Shown: one piece after another, positions 42,721-50,727 of the stretch
Layout: every line of letters starts with the position of its first letter
Numbering within the stretch: the stretch's first letter is position 1
Source of the DNA: Cytobacillus sp. FSL H8-0458
GTDB lineage: Bacteria > Bacillota > Bacilli > Bacillales > Cytobacillaceae
DNA: 64,000 nucleotides
Reading direction: 5' to 3'
Assembly (NCBI RefSeq): GCF_038002165.1
Contig: NZ_JBBOBR010000001.1
Location: 2,852,001-2,916,000, forward strand
Made by a program: the position numbers and the translations under genes
The notes under the pieces: model-generated
The model's input: only the letters and a program-made list of their open reading frames with translations
Databases searched by the model: none
What the model was told of the DNA's origin: nothing

Positions 42721-44313
42721 TTAATTAACAAAACGGCCTGTTTTCCCTTTTGACTCCCAGTAGTTGTTCCGAAGGTGGATTTTTTGAATTTTCCCTGAGG
42801 CCGTTTTCGGCAGCTCTTCGACAAAAGTGACTCCTGTTACAGCTTTAAAGTGGGCAAGCTTCTCCCTGGTAAAACTGATAATCTCCTGCTCAGTCAATGT
42901 TTTCCCATTACGCAGGACTACAAAGGCATGCGGGGTTTCCCCCCACTTTTCGTGGGGCACAGCTATAACAGCAGCTTCCAGTATTGCAGGATGCTCATAT
43001 AAAGCCCCTTCTATTTCTATGGATGAGATGTTTTCTCCGCCGCTGATAATGATATCCTTTTTACGGTCAACAATATCGATATTGCCATATTCATCAACAT
43101 TTGCCATATCACCTGTATGAAGCCATCCGTCCCGAATAGCTTCCATCGTTGCTTCTTCATTTTTCCAATAGCCCTTCATGACTCCGTTGCTGCGGACAAT
43201 TACCTCACCGATTTCAATGCCATTTTGGGCCACTTCTTCACCATGTTCATTGATTACCTTGACTTCACAGCCTATCATCTGATGTCCTGCCTTCGCTTTC
43301 ATCCGGTACTGCTGGTTAAGCGGAAGTTCCTGAAGGTGAGAACGGATTGTCGATACTGTGCTTAGCGGAGATGATTCGGTCATGCCATATACCTGTATGA
43401 ACTCCCATCCAAGCTCCTTCTCCACTCTTGTTACAAAGGCTGGCGGAGGAGCCGAACCAGCAATAACAACCCTGACATCCTGCTCAACTGATGGAACAAA
43501 TTGTTCATAATGCTGCATCAGCGAATTCAGTACAGTAGGGGCCATATGCATGACTGATACTTTATGTTCCTGAAGGGCGTCAAATATCTTTTCCGGTGTG
43601 GCTTTTCTTAAACACACCTGAGAAGCGCCATTTGCCGTGTAATAAAAAGGCGAACCCCATCCATTCACATGGAACATCGGCAGGACATGCAGCAATACAT
43701 CCTGATCGCTGACCCTCAAATGATGCATAGTTGACAATGCATGCAGGTAATTATTGCGATGGGTCAGCATGACACCTTTCGGGTTGCCTGTTGTACCGCT
43801 TGTATACAAAAGGCTGCATACGTCATTTTCGTCGAGGACTTCCCTTTGATATGGACTGCTGTCCTGGCTGCTGAGCCATGAATCATAATCGGTTTCTTCT
43901 GTATCTTCCTCTTTATAATGCACGATGATTTTTTCCACAGTTTTCAGCTGATCTTTTACAGGAAGTATAAGATGATAAAGGTCCTGATCTACAAACAGGA
44001 TCTTTGATTCGCTGTGATTTAATATAAATAAATAGTCTTCCGGCTTCAGCCTGATATTTAGAGGAACCATTATTCCGCCCAGCTGAAAAACCCCATAAAA
44101 CCCCTCCAGCATTTCAACAGAATTAGGTGCCAGGTAAGCAATCCTGTCCCCTTTTTGAATACCTGAAGCCCTTAGTCCATAAGAGAGCTGGTTAACTCTC
44201 GCGTTCAATTCTTCATATGTAAAAACCCGGTCATCAGCAAAGATTGCCTTTTTATTACCGTAAAGGGACACAGCACGATCTAAAAACTGTGAAAGTATTA
44301 ATGGAACATTCAT
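42721..44313 (-). CDS. AMP-dependent acyl-CoA synthetase/ligase
   Basis: A 530-aa adenylate-forming enzyme that likely activates a fatty or other carboxylic acid to its CoA ester. The signature P-loop is LLYTSGTTGNPKGVMLTHRNN; QVYGMTESSPLSTVS, WLHTGDMANVDEYGNIDIVDRKKDIIISGGENISSIEIE and the catalytic Lys in LPKTASGKIQKIHL are present. It most resembles the long-chain/medium-chain FadD-like group. The ATG at 44313 has GAGGTG eight bases ahead. No beta-oxidation genes are next to it, so the substrate is open. Confidence 0.92.
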   Translation of the reverse strand: MNVPLILSQFLDRAVSLYGNKKAIFADDRVFTYEELNARVNQLSYGLRASGIQKGDRIAYLAPNSVEMLEGFYGVFQLGGIMVPLNIRLKPEDYLFILNHSESKILFVDQDLYHLILPVKDQLKTVEKIIVHYKEEDTEETDYDSWLSSQDSSPYQREVLDENDVCSLLYTSGTTGNPKGVMLTHRNNYLHALSTMHHLRVSDQDVLLHVLPMFHVNGWGSPFYYTANGASQVCLRKATPEKIFDALQEHKVSVMHMAPTVLNSLMQHYEQFVPSVEQDVRVVIAGSAPPPAFVTRVEKELGWEFIQVYGMTESSPLSTVSTIRSHLQELPLNQQYRMKAKAGHQMIGCEVKVINEHGEEVAQNGIEIGEVIVRSNGVMKGYWKNEEATMEAIRDGWLHTGDMANVDEYGNIDIVDRKKDIIISGGENISSIEIEGALYEHPAILEAAVIAVPHEKWGETPHAFVVLRNGKTLTEQEIISFTREKLAHFKAVTGVTFVEELPKTASGKIQKIHLRNNYWESKGKTGRFVN

Positions 44314-44461
44314 TTTGAAGCACCTCACTGAAAATTTTGTTAATTTTATATTTTCTATATTATCACAAAAGTTAAAACAGTTTCACGCCAAATTTGTCTG
44401 TTATATAACATTTTATCGTCCTTAAATTAACGAACAACTGAGATATTATTGGGCTGATTAA

Positions 44462-44490
44462 TCACATTCAGCGTTTAGGCACATACGATA
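44462..44490 (+). promoter_or_regulatory. Probable sigma-K promoter of the gerP operon
   Basis: -10 CATACGATA (44482-44490) fits the sigma-K form CATA-N3-TA; the -35 AC core lies at 44464-44465, 16 bases upstream. In B. subtilis gerP is transcribed late in the mother cell by sigma-K. Confidence 0.65.
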
Positions 44491-44520
44491 TACAAGAAAT
44501 CATTTAAAAGGATGTTATGT

Positions 44521-44742
44521 ATGCCAGCTATTGTGGGAGTCGCACAGGTCATATCGATCGGGAGCAGTTCTGTCTTCAATATCGGGGACGTATATAAAAT
44601 CATGCCAGTTTCGAACGCTAAGACCTTTTCAGGTGCCGGATCATTTAATACTGGGGATGGACTGAATGTTTACAATCAACGGAGCTCAACAAACACTTAT
44701 GATTGTGATGGCGTGGATCAGGGCAATTATTTCAATGCTTAA
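44521..44742 (+). CDS. gerPA: Spore germination protein GerPA
   Basis: A 73-aa GerPA/GerPF-type protein: MPAIVGVAQVISIGSSSVFN at the start, then the Gly/Ser/Asn-rich tail FSGAGSFNTGDGLNVYN. GerP proteins form part of the coat structure that lets germinants pass to the inner membrane receptors. The ATG at 44521 follows AAAGGATG; an in-frame ATG at 44512 is possible but not conserved. First gene of a six-gene operon. Confidence 0.95.
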   Translation: MPAIVGVAQVISIGSSSVFNIGDVYKIMPVSNAKTFSGAGSFNTGDGLNVYNQRSSTNTYDCDGVDQGNYFNA

Positions 44743-44755
44743 AATGGGTGATACT

Positions 44756-44995
44756 ATGAATTTCTATATACAGCAATCCATTCATATTCATTTTATAAAG
44801 ATCGGCGGGATTACAAACTCTTCCGTCATGCAGATTGGAAGTGCAGGCATTATAAAGCCGGCTTCTTATTTGTATAACACTGGCGGCTTTACCGAGCCTG
44901 CACCTGAGGCGGAAGCTCCGGCGCCTGCGGGGCCAGCAGGGGGGAGTGTTTTTCTGGGGCCAGCTGTACCTCTGACAAGAGTACAGAAACGATAA
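44756..44995 (+). CDS. gerPB: Spore germination protein GerPB
   Basis: A 79-aa protein starting MNFYIQQSIHIHFIKIGGIT, the GerPB signature, followed by SSVMQIGSAGIIKPASYLYN. The C-terminal part is a Pro/Ala/Glu/Gly low-complexity stretch and ends PLTRVQKR. The ATG at 44756 (GGGTGATACT ahead) is chosen; the same frame is open upstream into gerPA, but that part does not match the family. Confidence 0.93.
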   Translation: MNFYIQQSIHIHFIKIGGITNSSVMQIGSAGIIKPASYLYNTGGFTEPAPEAEAPAPAGPAGGSVFLGPAVPLTRVQKR

Positions 44996-45026
44996 GTTTC
45001 ATTTTTAATAAAGCGAGGTGGTGCGC

Positions 45027-45635
45027 TTGAATCAGCAATTAAATGCCTATCTTCAGCAATTGCATGCTTTTGTAGAGGCACAGGAAAAACGAATACGCAG
45101 CCTGGAAGCAGCGGTCAACAAACTTCAGGAAGAGACTGAAGTCCTGAAAAGCCGTCCGCCGATGCAGGTCGATCGAATTGAATATAAATTCGACCAGCTT
45201 AAGGTAGAGTCTCTTGAAGGAACTTTAAATATTGGCTTGAATCCTTCTGAGCTGCAAAACATTGAAGATTTTGCCGTAGATAACAAAAACATTAAAGCAC
45301 CTGTTTCGCCTAAAACCCAGATGAAGAGAACGATGGAAATTGAAGACACTATTTATCAGTATTTAGAACGGGAACTTCCGGAAATTACAGCTTCTGCCCA
45401 GAAGAAATTAAATGTTAATGTGGATGACTCGTATATTGGATTTATCAAAGAAGATATCAAAAAGCAGCTTCCTAACCGAATTGAGTACTATATCCAGCAG
45501 CAGGCATCGAATCGCTCAGGGCAGGAAAATGATAACGAAGAGATTATAGAGCTGATAAAGAAGGAAATTTACAATGGGGTCTATGCCTTTATCTCGCACT
45601 TGCCGGAGAATATGAAGGGAATGAATAAAGAATGA
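45027..45635 (+). CDS. gerPC: Spore germination protein GerPC
   Basis: A 202-aa protein with an N-terminal coiled coil (LQQLHAFVEAQEKRIRSLEA, then VNKLQEETEVL) and a C-terminal domain containing PNRIEYYIQQQAS, typical GerPC. The start is a TTG at 45027 with GAGGTG six bases ahead. Only GerPC in this operon lacks the small hydrophobic GerPA-like core, so it may be the scaffolding partner (inference). The stop overlaps the gerPD start as ATGA. Confidence 0.92.
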   Translation: MNQQLNAYLQQLHAFVEAQEKRIRSLEAAVNKLQEETEVLKSRPPMQVDRIEYKFDQLKVESLEGTLNIGLNPSELQNIEDFAVDNKNIKAPVSPKTQMKRTMEIEDTIYQYLERELPEITASAQKKLNVNVDDSYIGFIKEDIKKQLPNRIEYYIQQQASNRSGQENDNEEIIELIKKEIYNGVYAFISHLPENMKGMNKE

Positions 45636-45808
45636 ATTATCAGGTATATAACAGAGATCTGTGCGTTGGGAGCATAAGAGTGCTGGGTGTATCCAGTTCA
45701 TCTGTTTTAATGGTGGGAGATACGCAAACGATCCAGCTGGCAGCCACTTTTGATACACCTCCTGAGTCACTTCTAATAGGGCCATTTGTGCCGCTGACAC
45801 CGGAGTAA
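45632..45808 (+). CDS. gerPD: Spore germination protein GerPD
   Basis: A 58-aa protein: starts MNYQVYNRDLCVGSIRVLGV, continues SSSSVLMVGD and ends IGPFVPLTPE, matching GerPD. The ATG overlaps the gerPC stop (ATGA), indicating translational coupling. Its hydrophobic SSSSV-type core is shared with GerPA, GerPB and GerPE, so these genes probably arose by duplication. Confidence 0.93.
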   Translation: MNYQVYNRDLCVGSIRVLGVSSSSVLMVGDTQTIQLAATFDTPPESLLIGPFVPLTPE

Positions 45809-45815
45809 GCTGCCT

Positions 45816-46202
45816 ATGCTGCAAAGAACTTCATCTGTTGATAGGATCCATATTGACACCATTGCCTTTTCTTCTGTATTTGAAATCGGGGACTCATGCT
45901 TTATTAAAGGATTCTCAAGAGCGATTGCTGATCAGCGAGAAGTTGAGTATTTTAACGCCAAGGAAGGGAATTTTTCAGTCTATCCTGTATTCAGTGAGCC
46001 CATCCCTTTAATCCCAATTGAAGAAGACATAACTATGCAGACAACACAGCTCAATCCGATCATTCGGGTTCAGAACATTGATATTATCGGGGTTTCCTCC
46101 TCCTCTGTCATCCATATCGGGAACAGTGGAAACATTTCAATGGAAGCCCGGGTCAAGCATATCCGTCAGATTTACCCAAAAAACAGCAGAACTCAAGGGT
46201 GA
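45816..46202 (+). CDS. gerPE: Spore germination protein GerPE
   Basis: A 128-aa protein, seven bases after gerPD. It has two GerP-like repeats: RTSSVDRIHIDTIAFSSVFE with GDS, and IIRVQNIDIIGVSSSSVIHI with GNS. This internal duplication is visible directly in the sequence. The size fits GerPE. Confidence 0.93.
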   Translation: MLQRTSSVDRIHIDTIAFSSVFEIGDSCFIKGFSRAIADQREVEYFNAKEGNFSVYPVFSEPIPLIPIEEDITMQTTQLNPIIRVQNIDIIGVSSSSVIHIGNSGNISMEARVKHIRQIYPKNSRTQG

Positions 46203-46227
46203 AAATTTTTCAAAAAGGATGTTTTAC

Positions 46228-46446
46228 ATGCCAGCTATAATCGGACCTGTACAAATCATTAATGTCAGCGGTGGAATTGTTCAATTCGGAGACTCCCTTT
46301 ATATCTCTCCTAAAAACAATTCCAAATCAACAACCGGACAGGGTGCCGCTAACACAGGCGGCTTTGTCATTACAAACAATGGCCTTAGCGCCAGTAACGT
46401 ACTGGATACCAGTCTGGTTGATCAGCCAAATGTCGGCAATAACTAA
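46228..46446 (+). CDS. gerPF: Spore germination protein GerPF
   Basis: A 72-aa protein starting MPAIIGPVQIINVSGGIVQF and ending in a Gly/Asn-rich tail (TTGQGAANTGGFVITNN). It is closely related to GerPA in this operon. AAAAAGGATGTTTTAC precedes the ATG at 46228; the frame upstream within gerPE is not coding. Last gene of the operon, with a terminator behind. Confidence 0.94.
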   Translation: MPAIIGPVQIINVSGGIVQFGDSLYISPKNNSKSTTGQGAANTGGFVITNNGLSASNVLDTSLVDQPNVGNN

Positions 46447-46463
46447 TTGAATGAGAGTATAAT

Positions 46464-46495
46464 GGACGATAGCACCTTCGTTATCGTCCTTTTGA
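46464..46495 (+). terminator. Terminator of the gerP operon
   Basis: Stem GGACGATA / TATCGTCC, ten-base loop, then TTTTGATTT. It overlaps the end of the convergent hlpB gene. Confidence 0.8.
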
Positions 46496-46792
46496 TTTCC
46501 GTTCATTCGACTTCCTTGCTTTTGTCAGCTTAGATGAAGGCTGTTTTCTGATCCATTGCAAATATCTTCGGATTTTATCATCCTGCTGCAATAACTGGAT
46601 TGTATTCAGCCGTACAGCCAGCTCTGTATTCGTATATAAAGCATGAATCTGCTTATGGCAGGGTATGCATAATTTAGCGGTTGGAAGGAAGGTGCCCCCC
46701 ATTTCTTTCGGTGTTAAATGGTGGACTGTTATATCAGTATCCCCCCTTAGGCATAATTCGCAGGTTCCGGTTTCTGTTTGCTTTTTTCCCAT
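46481..46792 (-). CDS. hlpB: HNH nuclease-like protein HlpB (YisB)
   Basis: A 103-aa HNH-fold protein. CELCLRGDTDITVHHLTPKE supplies the first CxxC and the HH of the active loop; AKLCIPCHKQIHALYT supplies the second CxxC and the last His. In B. subtilis HlpB (YisB) is linked to AddAB-dependent recombination, and it sits between the repair genes and gerP as it does here. AAAGGAGG precedes the ATG. The basic tail (KLTKARKSNERKSKGR) should bind nucleic acid. Confidence 0.9.
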   Translation of the reverse strand: MGKKQTETGTCELCLRGDTDITVHHLTPKEMGGTFLPTAKLCIPCHKQIHALYTNTELAVRLNTIQLLQQDDKIRRYLQWIRKQPSSKLTKARKSNERKSKGR

Positions 46793-46937
46793 AGTAAGCC
46801 TCCTTTATATTTACAATACCCTTTATTTTGGGGTGGTAGTAATACGCGTAATCCTCCTCTTTGTGCTAGGGGATGATTCGTTTGTTCGCGGGAATTCTCT
46901 GGATGGGCGCGCAATAATGACCCTCCTGGACATACAC

Positions 46938-46966
46938 AAAAGCCGGCAAGTCCCCTTGCCGGCTTT
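46938..46966 (-). terminator. Terminator after addA
   Basis: Stem AAAAGCCGGCAAG / TTGCCGGCTTTT with a short loop, directly at the addA stop. Confidence 0.9.
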
Positions 46967-46968
46967 TC

Positions 46969-49900
46969 CTATAATTTAATTGTATGAGCTCCGTCAAAGA
47001 AAAACAGGTATCTTTCATTGACTTCCCTTTTTAAAATCTGTTCCAATGCTCTGGTGTACATATCAATTTGAACTTTGTACCTGTTTTCGAGAACCGGTTT
47101 GGCTTCAGCAAACCCTCCCTTAAAACGGCCGCTGATTCCATCCGTTTTATAATCCAGAAGCACCAACCCATGCTCATCTTCGAATACACAGTCCACAATC
47201 CCCTGAATGAGAACCGGTTCATCTTCACCCTGCCAATCAGAATAAATCTCCCGGGCAGGGAAAGATAAACTGAATGGTATTTCTCTGCGTACTGATTTAG
47301 CCTGAACCATTCTTTGTCCCAGTTCAGTTTCGAAAAATTGCACAATCAACTGTGGCTCAATACTGGCACACTGCTCTTCCGTGAGCAATTCTTTCCTGAC
47401 CATCTCATCCATTTTGGAGGATATCGTTTCCACTGTTGCAGTCCTGCTGAAATCAATATGCTGCATGACAGCGTGCATAGCAGTACCCCGTTCAGCTGGA
47501 GAAAGTGATTTTTCCTGCATAAAGCGAGGCCGGCTGAGCATCGGTTTACTGATTTTACGGATTAATTCAGTACCGCTGTCTTCTTCTGAAAAAATCTCCC
47601 GCTGCCTCTTCACTTCCGAAACGGATTGTTTAGATCTAGCTTGAGCTGCCTGCTTAAAGGAATATTTCCAGGAAAGCTGTTCCTGAACTTTATCCCTATA
47701 AGCCGATTCTGCCGGAACTGTTTTTCCTTCATAAACCAATTTCAGCAAATCCGTTTCACCCTCATTGGCTTCTTCCGAAAGATTTTCAGCTTCTTCGCTT
47801 TTAATTATGGTTACATTCCAGCAGGAAGGGTGTTCAAGTATATCACCCGGGACGAGAGGGTGCACCGGCACTTCCCCTCTCAATGCCTCACACTCTCGAT
47901 GCCGGACAAGTGCTGGGCCAATCCAGTCCAGATAACTGTTTGCAGAAGCCCTGTCATACTCATTCAGGAGCCAGTCTTTATGTTCGGATGCCTGCAGCCA
48001 CTTATTTAATTTTTTATCTGCAATCTTGACAGACGAAACCAGGTACAGCTTTTCCTTCGCCCTCGTTAAAGCAACATATAGAACCCGCATTTCTTCAGCC
48101 AGCATTTCCATTTTCTTTTTTCGTTTAAAAGCAATTTGCGGCAAAGAGGGATACGAAATTCTCTTCTCGGCATTTACATATTTTGCAGCGAATCCAAATT
48201 CCTTATCAAGCATATATGGCTTTTTCAAGTCCATTGTATTAAAGCTGCGGGCAAGCCCTGCAATAAAAACAAAAGGAAATTCCAGACCTTTGCTGCTGTG
48301 GATCGTCATAAGGCGGACAACATCTTCCTGCTCACCCAAAGCGCGGGCAGCACCAAGATCATCGCCTCTGTCCCGCATTCGTTCAATAAACCTTAAAAAG
48401 CGGAATAATCCTCTGAATGAGGTTGCTTCATACTGTCTGGCTCTGTCGTACAATGCCCGAAGATTTGCCTGCCTCTGTTTTCCGCCAGGCATACCGCCGA
48501 CAAAATCATAAAATCTGGTTTCTCTATAGAGATGCCAGATCAGCTCGGAAAGGGAGCCTTGGCGCGCCATTATACGCCATTCTTCAAGAGCGTCAAAAAA
48601 TGGCCGGACCTTTTCATATAAATCTCCCGTTTCAAGGGTAGGGTGATTCCTGCAAAAAGAAGTTAATGCTTCATAGAATGAACCCCTTTTATTATGGATT
48701 CTGATTTGTGCAAGCTCTTCTTCGGTCAGATCCAAAATAGGAGATCTTAGAACCGATGCCAGCGGAATATCCTGATACGGATTATCTATCACTTTTAGAA
48801 GTGACATCATAATCGCTACTTCTGTTGCTTCAAAATAACCGCTGGAAAGATTGGCATAGACAGGGATTCCCTGCTGTTTGAATTCCTCCATAATCTGCGG
48901 TGCCCATGTCATGGAACGAAGCAGGATGACAATATCCCTGTACTTGGCAGGCCGTCCGGAATGAGTCTTTGTGTTGTAAACTTCTTTCCGATTCCCAATG
49001 ATTTCTTTTATTTTTGACGCCATATATCTGGCTTCGAGCTGTGACTGGGCTAAATCTTCGCTTTCAAAACCCTCATCCATGGATTCAGGCTCTGGTTCAC
49101 TCTTTTCACTTCCTTCAAGGTCAATAATAGCAAGCTCAACTGGCTGCTCCTGATCCTCTGAATAGGGAGCTCCTTTAATAAGTTCAGCCGCCTCGTCATA
49201 CTCAATTTCACCGACAGACGTCCCCATAATCTGCTTAAAGATATAGTTGGTCCCATGCAGAACTTCTTTACGGCTTCTGAAATTTCGCGCCAGATCAATT
49301 CTGAGCCCTGCTCTTTCTCCATCCCGGTCAAACCGCGTGTACTTGCCCAGAAACAGATTAGGCTCTGCAAGGCGGAAACGGTAGATCGACTGCTTAACAT
49401 CCCCTACCATGAATAAATTCCCGTTCTCTTCTGAATCTGCCGTTACCAGCTGCAAAATAGCTTCCTGAACCATGTTGGTATCCTGATACTCATCAACCAG
49501 AACTTCTTTGAACTGATTTCTGCAAACAAGAGCCGCTTCTGAAGGCAAAAGCCTTCCCTCCTCATCTGATGATGAAAGAATTTCAAGGCAATAATGTTCA
49601 AGATCAGCAAAGTCAACAAGCCCTTTTTCAGTTTTAACCTGATCAAAGCGAATGGAAAATACTTTAACTAACGAAACAAGCTCTTCGATATGAGGCTTCA
49701 TTTCCGCCATATCACGCATGAAGCTTTCCTGCCTGCGGAAAAACAGTTCTTCCTGCAGGCCGGTTATGATTTTTTTGGCCTGATCTCTAAGTTTTTTTGC
49801 TTTTTCGACCAGTCCTTCATCATATTCATCACCCTTACACGTTTTAGCTCTGCCAAAAGACCATGATTGCATCGCTTCATACAGCATCGTCCATGAATCA

Positions 49901-50727
49901 TTTTTCGCTTCAATTAGTGTATTTACAACGTGCAGATCTGCGATAAAGTTCTCAGCTCTCGGAGCCGGTCCCCCTGGAAGCTTGGTCAGCTCAAGCCCAT
50001 ATTCAAGCAGCTGTTTGGCTCCTTTCAGTTGAAGATCAATATCCTCCAAAAGTGAACAGACAAATGGAAGCTGCTCAAGACTGCTGACTCCGTCCACACT
50101 ATACATTTCAACTATTGAATCAAGATATTGATCAGGTGAAGGGTTGGAACGGGCAAAATCGTATAAGTCCCTTATTATATCCTGAAGAGCAGTGTCACTT
50201 CTGTCATTTGTAAAAGTGTCAACAAGTGCAAAGAATCCTTCATTCCCCTCTTTGCCATATTCCTCTTCAAAAAGCTCTTCGAGTACTTCATCCCTCAAAA
50301 GCTGTGCTTCAGTTTCATCAGCGATCCGAAACCCCGGATCAATATCGGTCATGTAGTAATATTTGCGTATCATCTCTAAGCAAAATGAGTGCAAAGTCGA
50401 GATCGATGCCCTGTTTAATAAGCTTACCTGCTTTCTGAGGTGAGCAGACCGCGGATTATCATTAATAGCTTTTTCAAGAGCCTCCCCGATTCTGTGCCTC
50501 ATTTCTGCTGCCGAGGCATTTGTGAAGGTCACAACAAGCAGTTCATCGACATTGATAGGATTTTCAACAGCGATAATCTTATTGATAATCCTTTCAACCA
50601 AAACAGCAGTTTTCCCTGATCCGGCTGCTGCAGCCACCAGGATATCCTGGCCCTTGGCCATAATCGCTTTCCATTGGTCATCAGTCCAGGTTGCACCTTC
50701 CGGCTTAGGCGGTATAGTCATTTTCAT
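46969..50727 (-). CDS. addA: ATP-dependent helicase/nuclease subunit A (AddA)
   Basis: UvrD-type helicase and RecB-family nuclease subunit that, with AddB, resects double-strand breaks and responds to Chi. Walker A is AAAAGSGKTAVLVERI near residue 40; motif II is VDEYQDTNMVQ; further helicase motifs include MVGDVKQSIYRFR and MTIHSSKGLEFP. The C-terminal nuclease has VLLDYKTDGI. With the ATG at 50727 (GGAGG eight bases ahead) the length is 1252 aa. It overlaps the end of addB by 23 bases. Confidence 0.96.
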   Translation of the reverse strand: MKMTIPPKPEGATWTDDQWKAIMAKGQDILVAAAAGSGKTAVLVERIINKIIAVENPINVDELLVVTFTNASAAEMRHRIGEALEKAINDNPRSAHLRKQVSLLNRASISTLHSFCLEMIRKYYYMTDIDPGFRIADETEAQLLRDEVLEELFEEEYGKEGNEGFFALVDTFTNDRSDTALQDIIRDLYDFARSNPSPDQYLDSIVEMYSVDGVSSLEQLPFVCSLLEDIDLQLKGAKQLLEYGLELTKLPGGPAPRAENFIADLHVVNTLIEAKNDSWTMLYEAMQSWSFGRAKTCKGDEYDEGLVEKAKKLRDQAKKIITGLQEELFFRRQESFMRDMAEMKPHIEELVSLVKVFSIRFDQVKTEKGLVDFADLEHYCLEILSSSDEEGRLLPSEAALVCRNQFKEVLVDEYQDTNMVQEAILQLVTADSEENGNLFMVGDVKQSIYRFRLAEPNLFLGKYTRFDRDGERAGLRIDLARNFRSRKEVLHGTNYIFKQIMGTSVGEIEYDEAAELIKGAPYSEDQEQPVELAIIDLEGSEKSEPEPESMDEGFESEDLAQSQLEARYMASKIKEIIGNRKEVYNTKTHSGRPAKYRDIVILLRSMTWAPQIMEEFKQQGIPVYANLSSGYFEATEVAIMMSLLKVIDNPYQDIPLASVLRSPILDLTEEELAQIRIHNKRGSFYEALTSFCRNHPTLETGDLYEKVRPFFDALEEWRIMARQGSLSELIWHLYRETRFYDFVGGMPGGKQRQANLRALYDRARQYEATSFRGLFRFLRFIERMRDRGDDLGAARALGEQEDVVRLMTIHSSKGLEFPFVFIAGLARSFNTMDLKKPYMLDKEFGFAAKYVNAEKRISYPSLPQIAFKRKKKMEMLAEEMRVLYVALTRAKEKLYLVSSVKIADKKLNKWLQASEHKDWLLNEYDRASANSYLDWIGPALVRHRECEALRGEVPVHPLVPGDILEHPSCWNVTIIKSEEAENLSEEANEGETDLLKLVYEGKTVPAESAYRDKVQEQLSWKYSFKQAAQARSKQSVSEVKRQREIFSEEDSGTELIRKISKPMLSRPRFMQEKSLSPAERGTAMHAVMQHIDFSRTATVETISSKMDEMVRKELLTEEQCASIEPQLIVQFFETELGQRMVQAKSVRREIPFSLSFPAREIYSDWQGEDEPVLIQGIVDCVFEDEHGLVLLDYKTDGISGRFKGGFAEAKPVLENRYKVQIDMYTRALEQILKREVNERYLFFFDGAHTIKL

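Noticed and set aside
46665-46979. Open frame of about 104 codons crossing the hlpB start and the addA terminator
   Set aside because: It runs antisense to hlpB, then through a terminator hairpin; no family resemblance.
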